Position numbers and translations under genes: made by a program. The notes beneath the pieces were generated by a model. The model saw only the letters and a program-made list of their open reading frames with translations. It had not been told where the DNA came from and ran no database searches. A stretch of 64,000 bases of DNA from Druceiella hillmani. Lineage: Eukaryota > Arthropoda > Insecta > Lepidoptera > Hepialidae. Of the stretch, positions 11,661-24,370 are shown piece by piece; position 1 is the stretch's first letter, and the number at the start of each line of letters is the position of its first letter. The DNA lies in the NCBI GenBank assembly GCA_039881145.1, contig JAYKKI010000077.1:870501-934500 (forward strand). Reading direction: 5' to 3'.

Positions 11661-12631
11661 AAATTGCTTATGTTTAACGACAACAGTAATTTGAAAACAA
11701 TCAAAAAATATATATATTGAGGAAATCTAATTTATATGCCAAACATTTTTATTTTAGCTAATATTATTTATTTTATTTTGTTTTAAAAAAAATAATTTAA
11801 TAGAATAAAAATAAGCTAATCGAAAAAAACGTAAATACTAGTTTGGAAAGGAGTATGTATCACAACAAATATATTTGCAAGGAAACATATTTCTTATTCT
11901 GCTAAAACACACTAAAAAATATTCTTAAAATTATTATAATGTATTAAATAAATCGTGCCATTCAGTATGAATAATATGGTTTCAAGATCATATGATAGAT
12001 TGCATGACTAAAATATTAAGATATAATACATAGGTGTTAATTAAATAAAACCAAGTGGGAATTTTTAATATAATTTCTAGTCTGACTTACCTTCAGAGGA
12101 CACGTATTTAATTTTTGTTAACAACAATTTAGCATCTTGCACTTCATTTTTGGTCTTTTCATTACACGCACAGATCAATATTAATAAAGTGAGCTTATAA
12201 AAAGCCCACGTTGCAGTGGAGTAGTGATAAAATTTAAAAACCTAGAAATTGTATTTAAATAAACATGTCTTGTAAATAACTTTAACCTATAAAAACATAA
12301 ATGTTAAAAATGGGGTAAGATATATTTCAATCATGTTGTTAGTCGAATAAGCGGTGGATTCATGTGGAATTAGAATAGATCTGGAAAATGTACGCATAAA
12401 TATTCAGATACTTAACGTGACGTTAATATTTATATTTTTTTGTTTTTGCAACTTGTTTTACTTGATTTAAAACATTGTATACAAAATTGATCTTTTGTCA
12501 GAGATGTGTAAAAATAGGCTACAAATATATCGTAAAAATATCGTCGAAGCTTAAAATTATTTCCTTTGAGAAGCCGGAGTAGAGTGACAGGAATACTAAA
12601 TGATGCTATTTTTTAGAATTGACACTGAACG

Positions 12632-12633
<2 letters not shown>

Positions 12634-12687
<54 letters not shown>
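12634..12687. repeat. (TA)n microsatellite
   Basis: Pure TA run in intron 2 of Gr-2. Confidence 0.95.
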
Positions 12688-12692
<5 letters not shown>

Positions 12693-13303
12693 ATAAACTA
12701 CGAAATCTGGTATTATTTATCAATTTCAAATAAAAGGATATTTATAAATTAATTCGTCACTAACGAGGTAATATACATATTAAATACCATTAAATATATT
12801 GACGGCAGGGCTATTATCCCTTACGTAAGAAATAATGTAGGTCTATCCGGTTCTTAAATTACCTTGACGCTTATTCCAAAACACAAGAAAATTGCTTACT
12901 TAGAGTGGGAAACTTTAAGGTAGAGGCTTCAAATGCTGAAAATACTGAAAAGAGAATTTGAAAAAAGAAATTCATAATATTATGGAACATTGCACTGACT
13001 GGTATACCAATAATGAACTTAGTCTGCATCGTTTCCTTGCAGGATAATGATCCCATTTTTTTAACAATCTTGTAAGTATGCGAATATAATAAAGTATGTT
13101 ATGCACTTACATCGTCCTTAGTTGTCTTAAATATGTAATCAACGCATCCTGGTATAGAGCAAAAGCACGTAAATAAAAAATAAAACATCTGTAAAAACAA
13201 CATAAATGTTAATTAAATATCATAGCTGTCCAGTAAACATTCACTGTAGCCGCATTATCTAAATATTGCGGCATGTACTGCATTTTTCAACAAAATTCGA
13301 AAT

Positions 13304-13316
13304 CAACGCAAGATTG
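13304..13316 (+). repeat. left target-site duplication of the Penelope-like element
   Basis: CAACGCAAGATTG here is repeated exactly at 14701-14713, bracketing the element. Confidence 0.85.
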
Positions 13317-13348
13317 ACTTTTTTAAACTTTCGCGATTCGAACACATA

Positions 13349-13481
13349 TTTTATTTGATTTGAATCGGGTTTTTTCGCGGTAATTATCTATTTAATGAGT
13401 AAACCTAGATATTATAAACTAAGTACTCACTATGTCCCGACGTTTCAGACTGGTTGCCCAGCCTGTGGTCACGGGAAGACT
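13349..13481. repeat. left arm of 133-bp inverted repeat
   Basis: Reverse complement of 14568-14700 with about three differences by eye. See the Penelope-like element. Confidence 0.9.
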
Positions 13482-13556
13482 GAATATGTATAGGAGTCAC
13501 CGCTGCTAGGCGGGAATGTTTATCAAAACTACCCCCACTTGGTTGATTGTAGAAAG

Positions 13557-14168
13557 CTAAGGCGCGTTCACACTAGACCTACACACTACACTGACGGTGT
13601 CATGACACTTGGATTTATGTACACATCGCGAACACCTAGTTGCAATCACTGGATTCCAAGCCACCGAGAGTTTGAATCCGTCTTCACGGTTGAAATTTGG
13701 ATGTTTTTTAATTTCAATCGCTTCCCGTATAATCCTCTTGAAATAATGAGGCTCAGAAGAAATAACCTTGGGGTCATGAAGTTCGATCCAGTGATTGGGC
13801 CCCGAATCAACTAAGTGTTCTGCTATAGCAGACTTATTTACCTGGCGGTTCTTCACAGCTGCTATGTGTTCCTTCATGCGTTCGGCGATTGTCCTTTTTG
13901 TCTGACCTATGTAGGAAAGACCGCAACTACAGTCGATTTTATAGACATCTGGCTTCTGCAATGGAATTACGTCCTTTGGTGTCAGCAGCTGCTTGGCCAT
14001 TGTTGTAAGAGGGGTGTATATCGGTTTTATTGAAAACCGTCTGAGTAGGTTTCCAATCTTATCCGTCACCCCTTTTACATAAGGTAGAAAAGGCGGTTGT
14101 CTGATCGCCTCGGCGTGTTTAATTCCAGTGTGCTTAGCATGCAATCTCCGTGTTCTGTAGCCATTCAT
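13557..14168 (-). pseudogene. Penelope-like element: RT C-terminus and GIY-YIG endonuclease
   Basis: The 203-codon frame holds the linker after the reverse transcriptase (LPYVKGVTDKIGNLLRR) and then the endonuclease module. VYKIDCSCGLSYIGQTKR contains the variant GIY...YIG core. RTIAERMKEH supplies the conserved Arg, and SAIAEHLVDSGPNH the conserved AEH glutamate helix. The late segment IREAIEIKKHPNFNREDG is also typical of Penelope proteins. The endonuclease would nick the target during reverse transcription. The frame is intact through this domain but separated from the upstream RT block by a frame change and stops near 14168-14227, so it is part of an inactive copy. Confidence 0.85.
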
Positions 14169-14226
14169 ATTTAGTACATCCTGGACATGCTGTAGCTCAT
14201 TCTGTAGATGTTCAGGGTCACAGAGC

Positions 14227-14595
14227 TCAAGAGCTCTGCGCGTTAGTGTGGAGACTACTGACTGAAGATGAGCAGGGATGGTGATGTGATGCAGCGTTTA
14301 AGTATCTGTCCGTGTGAGTTGGTTTCCGGTATACGGTGTGAGACAACGTTCCATCAGGTCTCGCCATTACCTTTACGTCCAAAAATGCCAACGTCCTGTT
14401 CTCCTCCAGCTCATACGTGAACTTAATCTGAGGATGAATCGAGTTGAGATATTCATTCACCTCGTTAGCACTTCGGATCCTTCTGTCCAGGATACAGAAA
14501 ATGTCGTCCACGTACCTCTTCCATAGTTTTATACCACAGGCCGCACTGTCGATCAGCTGTTCGAAATAGTCTTCCCGTGACCACAGGCTGTGCAA
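14227..14595 (-). pseudogene. Penelope-like element: reverse transcriptase fragment
   Basis: The 122-codon frame begins in the right inverted-repeat arm and covers the second half of the RT palm. RYVDDIFCIL carries the YVDD catalytic box, followed by LAFLDVKV and VYRKPTHTDRYLNAASHHHP, the highly characteristic Penelope thumb-side motif. The upstream RT motifs (fingers and the first catalytic Asp) are missing because the element is truncated. After position 14227 the reading frame must shift to join the endonuclease part. Confidence 0.85.
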
Positions 14596-14700
14596 CCAGT
14601 CTGAAACGTAGGGACATAGTGAGTACTTAGTTTATAATATCTAGGTTTACTCATTAAATAGATAATTACCGCGAAAAAATCCGATTCAAATCAAATAAAA
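14568..14700. repeat. right arm of 133-bp inverted repeat
   Basis: Pairs with 13349-13481. It overlaps the first codons of the RT fragment. Confidence 0.9.
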
Positions 14701-14713
14701 CAACGCAAGATTG
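14701..14713 (+). repeat. right target-site duplication of the Penelope-like element
   Basis: Exact copy of 13304-13316. Confidence 0.85.
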
Positions 14714-16804
14714 TATAAATAATAATCCAAATGCATTGTCTGATAAATTTATATATATATATTCTCAGTACATATCAATTGTACGTAAAATATTGTTACC
14801 TATTTGAATTTTTGTGTTTGTTGAACTATCCCTAAATCCAGGTATATGATACACGAAGCCCTTGCTCTATTCCGAATTTGGGTTTATCAACATTATATAA
14901 AGGTCTTCCAATGACTGGGTTAACTACGACCCTGTTTTTGCCAGTATAATACGAAAAAGTGAATATCAAACATGTGCTAAAAACTCATAAGATGGCACTT
15001 ATGGAAATAAAATGGTTTATTATAATTTATATCATTACATTTGGTAAATGATTAAAGTTTTTGCTGAAAATTATTTAATATGTGTATATAGAACTGAATA
15101 TATAGACGAAAACAGTAATGAAAAGAACATTTGTGATAAAGTAATTAACTGGGAAATTTAGGAGTCAGTTTTTTTTGTTTAAATTTTCAACGCGCATAAA
15201 AAATGGATTCGCTACTGTAATAATGACACATAATATAATTGTGAAAAATTTGTGAACTATTCCTGAGCAAAGTGAATGCCAACTTCTTGCGCTTTTTACA
15301 ATCTCCCCCTTTTTGCTATTTTTTGTAGTTTCAGTCTAAAGCAAAATCTTTTAATTTATATCAGACTCACCTCGACAAAATTTATTAAGAAAGTAAAGTA
15401 TTGTATGCTGTAATTATTTGGTTATATAAGTTTTTTAGGTAAAAATTACATGCAGGAATCATTCAAAAGTATTTACCTTATTTATTTGAATTTCTCTCAT
15501 ATGTTAAATGTACTCTACATAATCCCAGTTACGTGTGTATATAGCATGAATGTGCACGTAAATAAAAAGTATAGTTTTGGTCACAATTATCAAATAAAAC
15601 CATGTTAAATTACTGAAGTGAATGTAAGAAAAACCTTTCAATATCTAAATTATGAAATTAATTTATTCACAAACATTATATTTTCCAGTTTGAATTTACA
15701 CAATACATCTTTCGTGTAAACACGATTCCATTTATATTCTATGCTATCAATAGAAAGCCTTTGTGTCTGCATAAAGAGTGAGAAGGCTCCAAGTTAAAAT
15801 TTATACAATTGGCAAAAAACTTAGAGGCAATAAAACAGAGTAAAGTGAGCATCCAAATTTAAAATACGTCATTCAGGTTATTAAGCTATTTGGTTATGAG
15901 CAATATTAAGATTTCTATTAGATTATTCAGATAATCGAATAAGTGCAAGTCTCGTCTGAAAACAATTTCATACATTTTAATGAGATTGCTATGTATAAGT
16001 AGCAAAATGATCAGAAAGGCGTCGCTTTAGTTTACGTACAAAATTTAACTTAATCTTTGTTTTTTTAATCCGTTTCCAAGGTAAGAAATGAATAAATAAA
16101 AGCGAAGATTTGTTAGTTTTCGAGGTAAAAATCTGATTCAGGTTTGGATGTAAAAAGCCAAATTTTTTCCCATTTTTTCTATATTTATATTTAGTATTAA
16201 GTCGCAATTATCTGTTTGTTAGGAAGGTATGTTGTTTATTGACTATTTATTACACAAATAAATTTTTCATATTTTAAATGATATCCGTTAACTTAAAATG
16301 CTGACGCAACATGCTAAAATTATATATTTTAATACCTTCGACTATTACAGATAAAATTGTGAAAAATGAGAAAAGAGGTTAAAGTTCATTTTATGCTAAT
16401 CATATTGTTATAAATATATAAATATGGCAAAATACTTTAAACTAACGGAGCTCGTAAGAAAGTAAAATAAATAACGTATTTATTATTCTAAATATTTTAA
16501 ATTCAAATATATTTATAAGGAATATTTATTAAAATAAACAAAATATTTATTAAAAAAAATTAAAACTAAAATATTTATAAAAGCTAGTATTCTAAATTGG
16601 TATATCTGTTATAGATCACTCACATTTAAACCAGGAGAAAAATTTGATCGCAGCTTTTATTACATTTAATTAAACTTTTTGTGCATATTATATATTTTAT
16701 TAAAAGTAAGAATAGAGTATTAAATAGGACTAATTTAAAAATATCGACGGTATACCATTAATTTAATAAATTAAGAAGAATATGAATTTTATAATAAAAC
16801 TTAC
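14714..16804. other. remainder of Gr-2 intron 1
   Basis: AT-rich, with no exon or element recognised. The - strand frame at 16207-15989 is Lys/Asn-rich and looks like chance. Confidence 0.4.
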
Positions 16805-17422
16805 CTGGATATCAAAGGAATAACTCATACAATTGTATACTTTGGATAACTGCTTATAAAATTCAAACAGTTGAAAATTTTCTCTTCTTTCATCGGATCG
16901 TCTGTTTGTTCCTAACACTTGTAGTTTTTCCAAATTATTTCTTGCATATTTTTTGTATATTTGACTGCACTCTTCAAATACTTCCCCTAAATTACGAAGT
17001 AATCAAATCCCTCGGTGTAAGAGTCGACAATTAGATAAAGTAAATTCATGAAAGTCGTTAACACAACCAACATGTTCACGTATATTTTAGATTTCATAAA
17101 AATGAGCTTCTTAGCACTGTTATCAATCTCACCGTCGATATGATGGAGCGTCGTAAATATTTGCAATTGTAAATTTTTATTCCATAAAATATAAGAAATT
17201 ACGTGCTGCACCCGCACCATCAAACTTTGTTTCCGAAATGAAACATAATCCCATGAGATTGCCATATATTACAAGTGTAAAAGCGATTGATTTCCACAGC
17301 CACCTTTTTGAAGTATTATTGAGAACCTTCACACCAAATCTAAAGATTCCAAAACAAGTTTCCACTAAAATAATTGCTCTAAACGCATCTTCTGCATCTG
17401 GTACAAGTTTTTCAATTTCCAT
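16805..17422 (-). pseudogene. Gr-2 exon 1 (TM1-3 and loop, two frame breaks)
   Basis: The ATG at 17422-17420 opens MEIEKLVPDAEDAFRAIILV and GIFRFGVKV, a typical Gr N-terminus. TM1 (KSIAFTLVIYGNLMGLCFIS) follows. Near 17178-17185 the frame is interrupted at a TAAAAAT run. One base must be added or removed to continue into LQIFTTLHHIDGEIDNSAKK and the TM3 segment IYVNMLVVLTTFMNLLYLIV. A second break near 16989 leads to GEVFEECSQIYKKYARNN and NCMSYSFDIQ, the exon end before GTAAGT. At about 206 codons it is some 67 codons shorter than the same exon of the intact gene. The missing part is the TM4 region between the second break and SYTEGFD. The gene therefore appears to have lost one helix. Confidence 0.75.
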
Positions 17423-19440
17423 TATTAATCCACCGAAATATGTTTCGAGCCCACTCAACCGTCTAGTGCGATAAAATAGAAATTACTAATACTTTTATTG
17501 ACTCTACACAGTTGCTAAAGTTAATTAAGCTAATTGCTTTGCAATGAATATTTGAGTATCCGCCATTAAATTAATATTACTTAAAAATTAAACCAACATA
17601 TCATCTATTTAATAATATTTATGTGTATTTATATATTCCGGTGTAGAGTACAATTATGCTTAGGTTTTTGTCAACATTTATATCATAAATTTGAATTATT
17701 CTTCATTTTAATTGGAAAAAAGCTTCACAGTATCCTTCCACTAAATAAAGCGATCAACTTAGTATACCCACATATTATACCAGGAGTTAACTCAGCTTCC
17801 TTTTAGTATTAGCCCATAGATTGCATCAGCAGCAAATTATGTTTCATTGTTCATTCATTTGTATACTCCCGCATCATATAAACCAATGTACAAAGATTCG
17901 ATATACAGATTTTTAATTAAGCCAAAGAAATGTATTTTGTGTAAGCTAAGTTTTAAAAGTAAACTAGAAATGGTTCGAAAATAGTAAGTATGTCAAATAT
18001 TTGTCATCTCTGTATTCATATCATGCGAAAAGTTAGATGCAACAATACTTATTTAAAAACTTCTTCTATATCAGAAGCAGAAGACCCTAAAATTATAAAA
18101 AAAAGTTAGAAGAAAATCATATAAATTAGTTGAAACATTGGTAACAAATTTTTCATAGTTTTTCATAGTTTCATCAGTTTCATAAACTTAGTGTACTTAA
18201 AACATTTTTAGCACAATGTGTGTTTACGTTAAATTAATTAGGGAAAATACCGCTACCGATTAATATTCGTAATTAAATAAAAAATGCGTAGAAACGCGAC
18301 GCTATCAAATATTTTAGTGTAATTTGAATTTTCGATGTGAAAAAAATATATTAATGTAACAATAATTATGAACAAAGAATAGTATATTTATTCCTTTATT
18401 CATTAGAAAACCGATTGGCTCTTTTCTGGCTCATAGTAATATGTGGAACCAGTTTGCTATTTTTCTAAAAGTATGGAAATAAATTACTATGTAGCCAATC
18501 ACCAAGTAAAGATAGCTACTGAATTATTTGACAGTCGTAAATCCAAAAAATATTAATGGAGCCAATATGGTATGTAGTATGGAAATCCCATTCGAGCTTG
18601 AAGGTGAATAAAGAGGCATTTATCCACCAAGTACTAATGGATTGTTTTGAATGCAGTAATTATTGTAAAATTTTATAAATTACTTTTAAAAAATAGAGAA
18701 TTATCGGCGACTAATGATTGAATATAGTTTAGATCTAGAATAAAATCAACCTCGCTTTTGTGTACTGGCAATAATGTCGAGGAAAGAATTTTATCGCAAC
18801 GTACTATTTTTAATACCAGCATTTAATATTGCTCTGACCTTAAAAGTCGCCTTGTTAATTCCCTGCACATCTGACGTGCGATAAAAAGAACAAATATTTT
18901 TAGTCGTAATTTAATGACAGATAAAACACGTGTCTACGTTAGATGCGTCAATAGAAAATACCACTTCCACATTAGCCTGCAACAAACATTCTGGCCTTAT
19001 TTAGAATTAGAAGGTAAAATATTTTTACCGGTATATTTTTACGATATTTTATGCGGATATAAAATTAACCGGCAAAAGTTATGAAAGTAATTCGGAAACC
19101 CATTTTTTGTAGTTCAATTTTAATTCTTTTGTCAAGCAAGTTAAATCGGATTCAAATTTTAATATATTAAAAAAAACTTAAAATATTAAAAATGTGCAAT
19201 TCAGATATATTTTGTTGTTATAAAAAGTAAGAATAATTTAAACACGCACAGTTAATATAAGACATTATCCTTTAATTTGGCAAAAGAAGAAAACTAAAAT
19301 AAAATTTTTATGTCATACCATTTTACATCGACAAAAAAATGATAAAACAAATTTTTTTTGGAATTTCTATGATTGCACTAAGGGAATAGGGAGACTTAGT
19401 AAAGTGTAAACTAGTTGAAGGATTGAAATTTAACTATAAA
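17423..19440. other. intergenic, upstream of Gr-2
   Basis: No gene is recognised. The promoter of Gr-2 would lie near its left end, but no convincing TATA or initiator was chosen. A low-complexity open frame at 17621-17806 (+) has no recognisable domain. Confidence 0.4.
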
Positions 19441-19534
19441 CATGTATTAGTGATAAAAATGGAGATACCCTTGTAGAATTCTATATACATGTATTAGTGG
19501 TAAAAATGGTGATACCCTTGTAGAATTCTATATA
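19441..19534. repeat. 47-bp tandem duplication
   Basis: The block starting CATGTATTAGTG at 19441 recurs at 19488, ending GAATTCTATATA, with only two or three base differences. Confidence 0.9.
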
Positions 19535-21442
19535 TAATAAAATGGTAGACAAATTGCATTAATTAGATGATGAACAAGCTGCAAAATAAACCAACGCGTG
19601 ACTGTGACACGTGATTTGTGTTCTAACCGAGGTACGAAAAATTATATTTAGATTTATTTCAGAACTAAACCTCAATCAAAAGTATTGATAGTGACTACAT
19701 AGGTGGGCAATTTAATCGTTTTTGAACACTTCATTAATTTACAAGTTTCTTGGGGAGCGGTTATTAAAATACGTTGATTATCTTGTCGATGTTAATTCTA
19801 AATAAATGGTATTTTTCTGAAACAAACTTCTTGTAAACTTATATGACAAACGTTAATAAGTAATGGAGAAAAAAAAGTCTTTTAATTCAGGAAAGACTTT
19901 TTGAAAGTCTGTCTCAAATGCTTAAGTTAATAATATTTATTTTAACTATTATGCAGGTAATTATGTTCTAATATAAGAGATTAAAACATTAAAAGATAAA
20001 TCAAAGGTAACACAGACCACAGAAAAAAAATTAAAGGGATGTTTTCAATTGAATCGTTGATTTTTACCTATCTAGCCTCCGCAGTATGTATTAATCATGT
20101 AATTTCTTTTAAACGTATCAGAATTAATGTTACACTTTATTTGTTTAAAAATAATTAATAATTACTAATAAAAAATAATAATCACTTGTTCGTCTACTGT
20201 TTTTCTATAGTTTCCTTAAAAACTTTTCGACGGAAAATTTTAAACTTGACATTATTATGAAAAATATTAGCATTAATATATCAAAATAGTTGAAACTATA
20301 AATAAATCTATAGAAATATAATAGAACTCAAATGAAAGTTGCAATGTTTTTAATTTTATGTCCAAGAAAATATCGATTAGCAGGGCGAATTATATAGATT
20401 CCAAAACTAGTTTTTTGGAGATTTAGGTGAATTAATTTTAAAGACATCGCTGGAAATATTCACAAAAACATAGAAAGTAATAATATACAGAATCTTTCTA
20501 TCAAATTCAAAACTGTTAATTTAAATTATGAAAAAATTCAGCGGTAGTACAGGTTTACCTACAGTTAAACTGAAAACTGTAGAAATGCTTTTAAATCTTA
20601 TAGATTTTGAGAAACGCAAAACATTTTATGCTAATGACAGATATACTAGACAATGTAAATGTAGAGCGAAATATAACATTAAATAATAAACGTTTATACG
20701 AGCATGCGTCAGTGTGTGCATTCCCTTATATAGCGAGTGCTACGCCTATTTCATGGCTTTTTCAAACTTTTCAATATTGGGCCTACATTATATTTCACTC
20801 AATTTTGCACGCTAAATTATTTTATTGATGAATTAAAAGTTAGGTGTTAGTTTGTGTGTCTTGTAATCAAAATTATTCATTAATAGGTGTTACTGAGTAA
20901 CTAAATAGGTATATATACCTAGATTCACACCCTGAAGGATTTTTAATTTTGATAATATTTTGATATTTATTTGTTTGTTTATATATATGCTTTCATCAAT
21001 GATGAAATAATTAAAACCCGACTGCCGCACTTGATATGTTTGTTCAAGTTACGCAGCGATATGTCTAGTTATTTGCGACGGAACTCTTGGTGAAAAAAAA
21101 TTTAAACATATCATTCTTTATTATGATTAAATTTTTAATTTTCATTTAAGTTAATAAGGAAAGTAAAAAGAATCATAAACCTTACATACAGTAACCCAAC
21201 CCGTATCATACGATTAGTTTATATAAAGGTTTAATAAAGACGGTGAATTTCTAAGTTATTATTCACCGTACGATGAACGTTATCTTTGGGCTACTTTATA
21301 ATACGGCAATTCTCTTATAGCAATAACTACTCTGTAGGGTGTGGTGCCTTCTGATCGCACTAACACTAACTGGTTATAAATAAATATATTGTCTATGTAC
21401 TGGGACATCACTTCACCTAACTTAAATATTATAGAATATTCT
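19535..21442. other. intergenic, nothing recognised
   Basis: AT-rich DNA. The open frame 20607-20828 (+) has no recognisable domain or splice context. Confidence 0.4.
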
Positions 21443-21505
21443 TCCTAACCTAACCTAAACTAACCTTATAAAACCCGACATAACCTAATCTAACCTTACC
21501 TAATA
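21443..21505. repeat. degenerate CCTAA-type stretch
   Basis: CCTAACCTAACCTAAACTAACC and later TAACCTAATCTAACC blocks. The unit resembles the insect telomere repeat (TTAGG)n read on the other strand, but it is short and degenerate. Confidence 0.5.
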
Positions 21506-23144
21506 GCAGACAGAGAGTCACAATCATCATACAAGTTAAACTCTACAGTTCCAAGACTTATTAAATAATCTGCAGGGTTTTGTGAGGTTTTTTAAATCTA
21601 AGTGGCCGAATTTTGCGTTTAAATGAACTTATTGATTAAGAACGTCCAAAGGTTATTTTTTCCCAATTATTAATTTTCGTTTGAATCGAGTTAATGGTAA
21701 AACTGAATATTACACCTGTTTTTATTAGTTTTCCCATTCTGTCAGCCTCATGCTTTCCATAATTTTAAAGCTATTTCCATGATTTTTTTTTTAAATAAAT
21801 CCTTCATTTTGTTATATCATTTAACATGCACCAAACTACGAGTATTAAAGCAATTAATGTGTCTACGTAGTCTAATGGAGGAACAAATTTTTTTTCGTGC
21901 ATCCCATTCGATAGAAAAATTTTGGGAACGTCTTTTCAAAACAAAAAACCTTTGAATATAATAACTCCTACAATTTTGTATGTATTAATATAACCTATCT
22001 AAATCCAGTCAATCAGTCTCGGCATCTTTATACATGACAGGCAGATAATAAAGTTATCCCATTAGAGTCCCTTTTACCTTATTTATTACAGAATAGTGGA
22101 AAAAGTAAATAATGCCTAATATTAATATTATCCTGATGCATCCTGATGCATGCTATCTTTATGCCTAATATTAATATTATCTATTGTTTATTAATTCAAT
22201 ATTTTAATATAATTAATACAGATTTTAATATAATTTTATTTACTACAAAAAAGTGAAGTTTCTGGTTTCAAAATATGCATACTCCTTTTTATTAGATAAT
22301 TCAATACGCTATGGTGGAGAATCCTATTTTAAAATATATTTTTGAAGTATTTCATGTCATTGTCACGTTATGGGTTAATCTCATATGTAAAATTATTTCT
22401 TGTTAGAGACTTTGCTTGCGTAGTTTTTTAATGACTAATAAGGAGTTTTGCTCATTTTAATAATGTTTGCTTTAAAAGAATGACTTTGATCAGGATTATA
22501 ATCAATTATATTTTAGCTGGAATTTTAAGCTGCATAATTTTGAAAAATTTCCTTTAACAGTTTTTAAGTCGACGCATTTAGTTTTTACTATCCGATTGAT
22601 AATTATTGAAATTCATTTCTATTGGAGAATATGTGATCGCGACAAAAGATAGCCTAAATTTTATTCCAACGGCCCTGCAGAATAGAACTTCTACTGGCAA
22701 CCCAGTTACTGTTATAGTGACACGCCATAACAGTATATAAAAAGTGAAGAGAACAATTTAAATGGAACTTTTACTCAAGTAACCCAGTTAAGTTTAATTG
22801 CAATCACAGTTTAACCCGATTTGAATAATCCTATCAAACTTTTACTAAGTTATATCAATGAAATTTTCATTAAAGTTTCAACTGATTTTTAACTTTTTTT
22901 TTATTACCGTTTCAATCACATTATTTTAGTTTTGATTTTGTTCTGTTCAAACAAACAAGCAGAACTAATAAAAATTCTAAGGAGGTTTTTTTTTGGTTTC
23001 TTTCTATACTATGTCCCATTTCCCGAAAAATTTTGAAAATTATTCACGGTACAAATGGACCTAGCTAAACGATTTGACATTATGATAGTTTGACTACTTG
23101 GTTTTTAGCGCGAAAAGTAATCTAGTTTTGCGAATAGACTGCAG
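21506..23144. other. intergenic, upstream of Gr-3
   Basis: No coding sequence is seen. Around 22103-22190 the block ATGCCTAATATTAATATTATC occurs twice and CCTGATGCAT is tandemly doubled. A TATATAAAAAG at about 22734 lies some 400 bp upstream of Gr-3 and could be a TATA element (weak). Confidence 0.4.
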
Positions 23145-24129
23145 CATATTTTATTTCTGCAATCTGTTTGCGGTGTTTGCAGAAAAACTTCAAATGTTAA
23201 GAGCGCTAAAGGAGCCTTTCAAATCGTTTATGGCTATTTCATATTTATGTTTCACTTGTCATGTTTCCTAAAAGTTATTCGCAATCTTCAAAGCGTTGTG
23301 GTAATTGTGAACGTGTTTAAGAACATCGTGACTATTTATGTATCATTCTTAATTTTCAACACTGTATGGTGGGGAAGAAACCAATTCGTTGAGCTAGTTT
23401 ATCATTTTGATCAGATCGATGGAAAGTTTAAAGTTATTAATAGAAATACAATTTTAACAAACAATAAATGGCGTAGCCACATTTACTCCATTTTATTAGC
23501 AGTTTATGCTACATTAATCTTCAGTGTTAACTGCTGCATAATTAATTTCATGGATCTAAAAATGTTGTTTATTTTTAAAAGTCTCATATGTGGATTGGTT
23601 AAGATTGGGAATTAATTGTATTTTCTTTTATTATAAGCATTCATAAGCCTATTAAAATAATCTATGAAAGTTTCGTGATCGAATACAAAACAACGTGCGA
23701 ACCATCGAGAATAGACGGTTATCTCCCGTATGTGAATAAACAGTTTCTCAAACTTGCCTTTAAAGAGTAAAAATATGTACAGTTTATCGGATTTCTTCGT
23801 AGATGTTGGGGAAACATGCAAACGTGTTAATGACACTTGCAAAGTTCAGGTCGGTAATTAAACACATTTAGTAAAATTTGTTGTTTGATACCATTTGCCT
23901 CGACAATCATTTATGATTTTATATAATTAATTTTTTTAATTGATATCAATAATTCGATTTTACATATGCTGTTTTCATTAATCTTAATATTCGTGGGCAT
24001 TATCGTAACTATATACATGGTTCTTCAAGGCATAAAACAAAAGGTAAGCATTGATATGGTATTCTATTAATTAACGAGGTATTATGGTTTTCAAAGGCGT
24101 GAAAAAGGATAAGTCAAAGAAATATTGTA

Positions 24130-24370
24130 ATAAGATAGTATAAAGAGGGAAGACTATCAGTAGAGAAGGAGGATTGAATAGGAATGGAGGGAAGCAAGGA
24201 GGAAGAAATTGTAAGGGAAAAATAGCGTGTCAGAGGAAGTTGAGGACGAAAGCCATAGAATGATAGGAAGCACTAGAAATGGATAAAACCTTGGAGGAGA
24301 GACAAAGCGCAAGAAATGGAGTAATAAAGGGGGGGGAGGAGAAATGGTAGGGAAGGAGCGGAAAAAAGAC
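24130..24370 (+). repeat. polypurine (A/G-rich) tract
   Basis: About 240 bases strongly biased to A and G on the + strand, including GGGGGGG near 24331. It lies inside intron 2 of Gr-3. The matching - strand open frames (Pro/Phe/Ser/Leu-rich) are composition artefacts. Confidence 0.7.

Larger units (their letters stand above)
13317..14700 (-). mobile_element. 5'-truncated Penelope-like element
   Basis: A Penelope-like retroelement inserted in intron 1 of Gr-2 and bounded by an exact 13-bp direct duplication. Two open blocks on the - strand encode the end of the reverse transcriptase and the linked GIY-YIG endonuclease, the architecture that defines this class. Inverted terminal copies lie at both ends: 13349-13481 is the reverse complement of 14568-14700 with about three mismatches. 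The right arm includes the first codons of the surviving ORF, so the left arm is an inverted copy of internal element sequence. This matches the inverted PLTR-type structures and 5' truncation known for Penelope insertions. A further 32 bp (13317-13348) lies between the duplication and the left arm. Confidence 0.85.
8210..17422 (-). pseudogene. Gr-2: gustatory receptor with transposon-filled introns, frameshifted exon 1
   Basis: An insect gustatory receptor (7tm_7). Exons on the - strand are 17422-16805 (exon 1), 13188-13111 (exon 2, 26 codons), 12241-12091 (exon 3, 50 codons +1) and 8376-8210 (exon 4, 54 codons + stop). Acceptors are TTTTTACAG, ATTTCTAG and CCCAACAG. Donors are GTAAGT throughout. 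Phases are 0, 0, 1, identical to the intact sister at 33444-35343. Exon 3 encodes LLILICACNEKTKNEVQDAK. Exon 4 ends with TQYVIVYLQL, the family TY-x5-QF signature with Q and L substitutions. Exon 1 has a frame break and lacks a TM4-sized stretch. Intron 1 (3.6 kb) holds a Penelope-like element. Intron 3 (3.7 kb) holds Tc1-like and jockey relics. If the frame breaks are real, it is a pseudogene with otherwise well-kept splice sites. Confidence 0.8.

Noticed and set aside
13539..14526. Plus-strand open frames opposite the Penelope-like element
   Set aside because: Shadows of the genuine - strand RT and GIY-YIG frames.
17238..17474. Plus-strand open frame opposite Gr-2 exon 1
   Set aside because: Antisense shadow of the receptor exon, which has the family motifs and splice sites.
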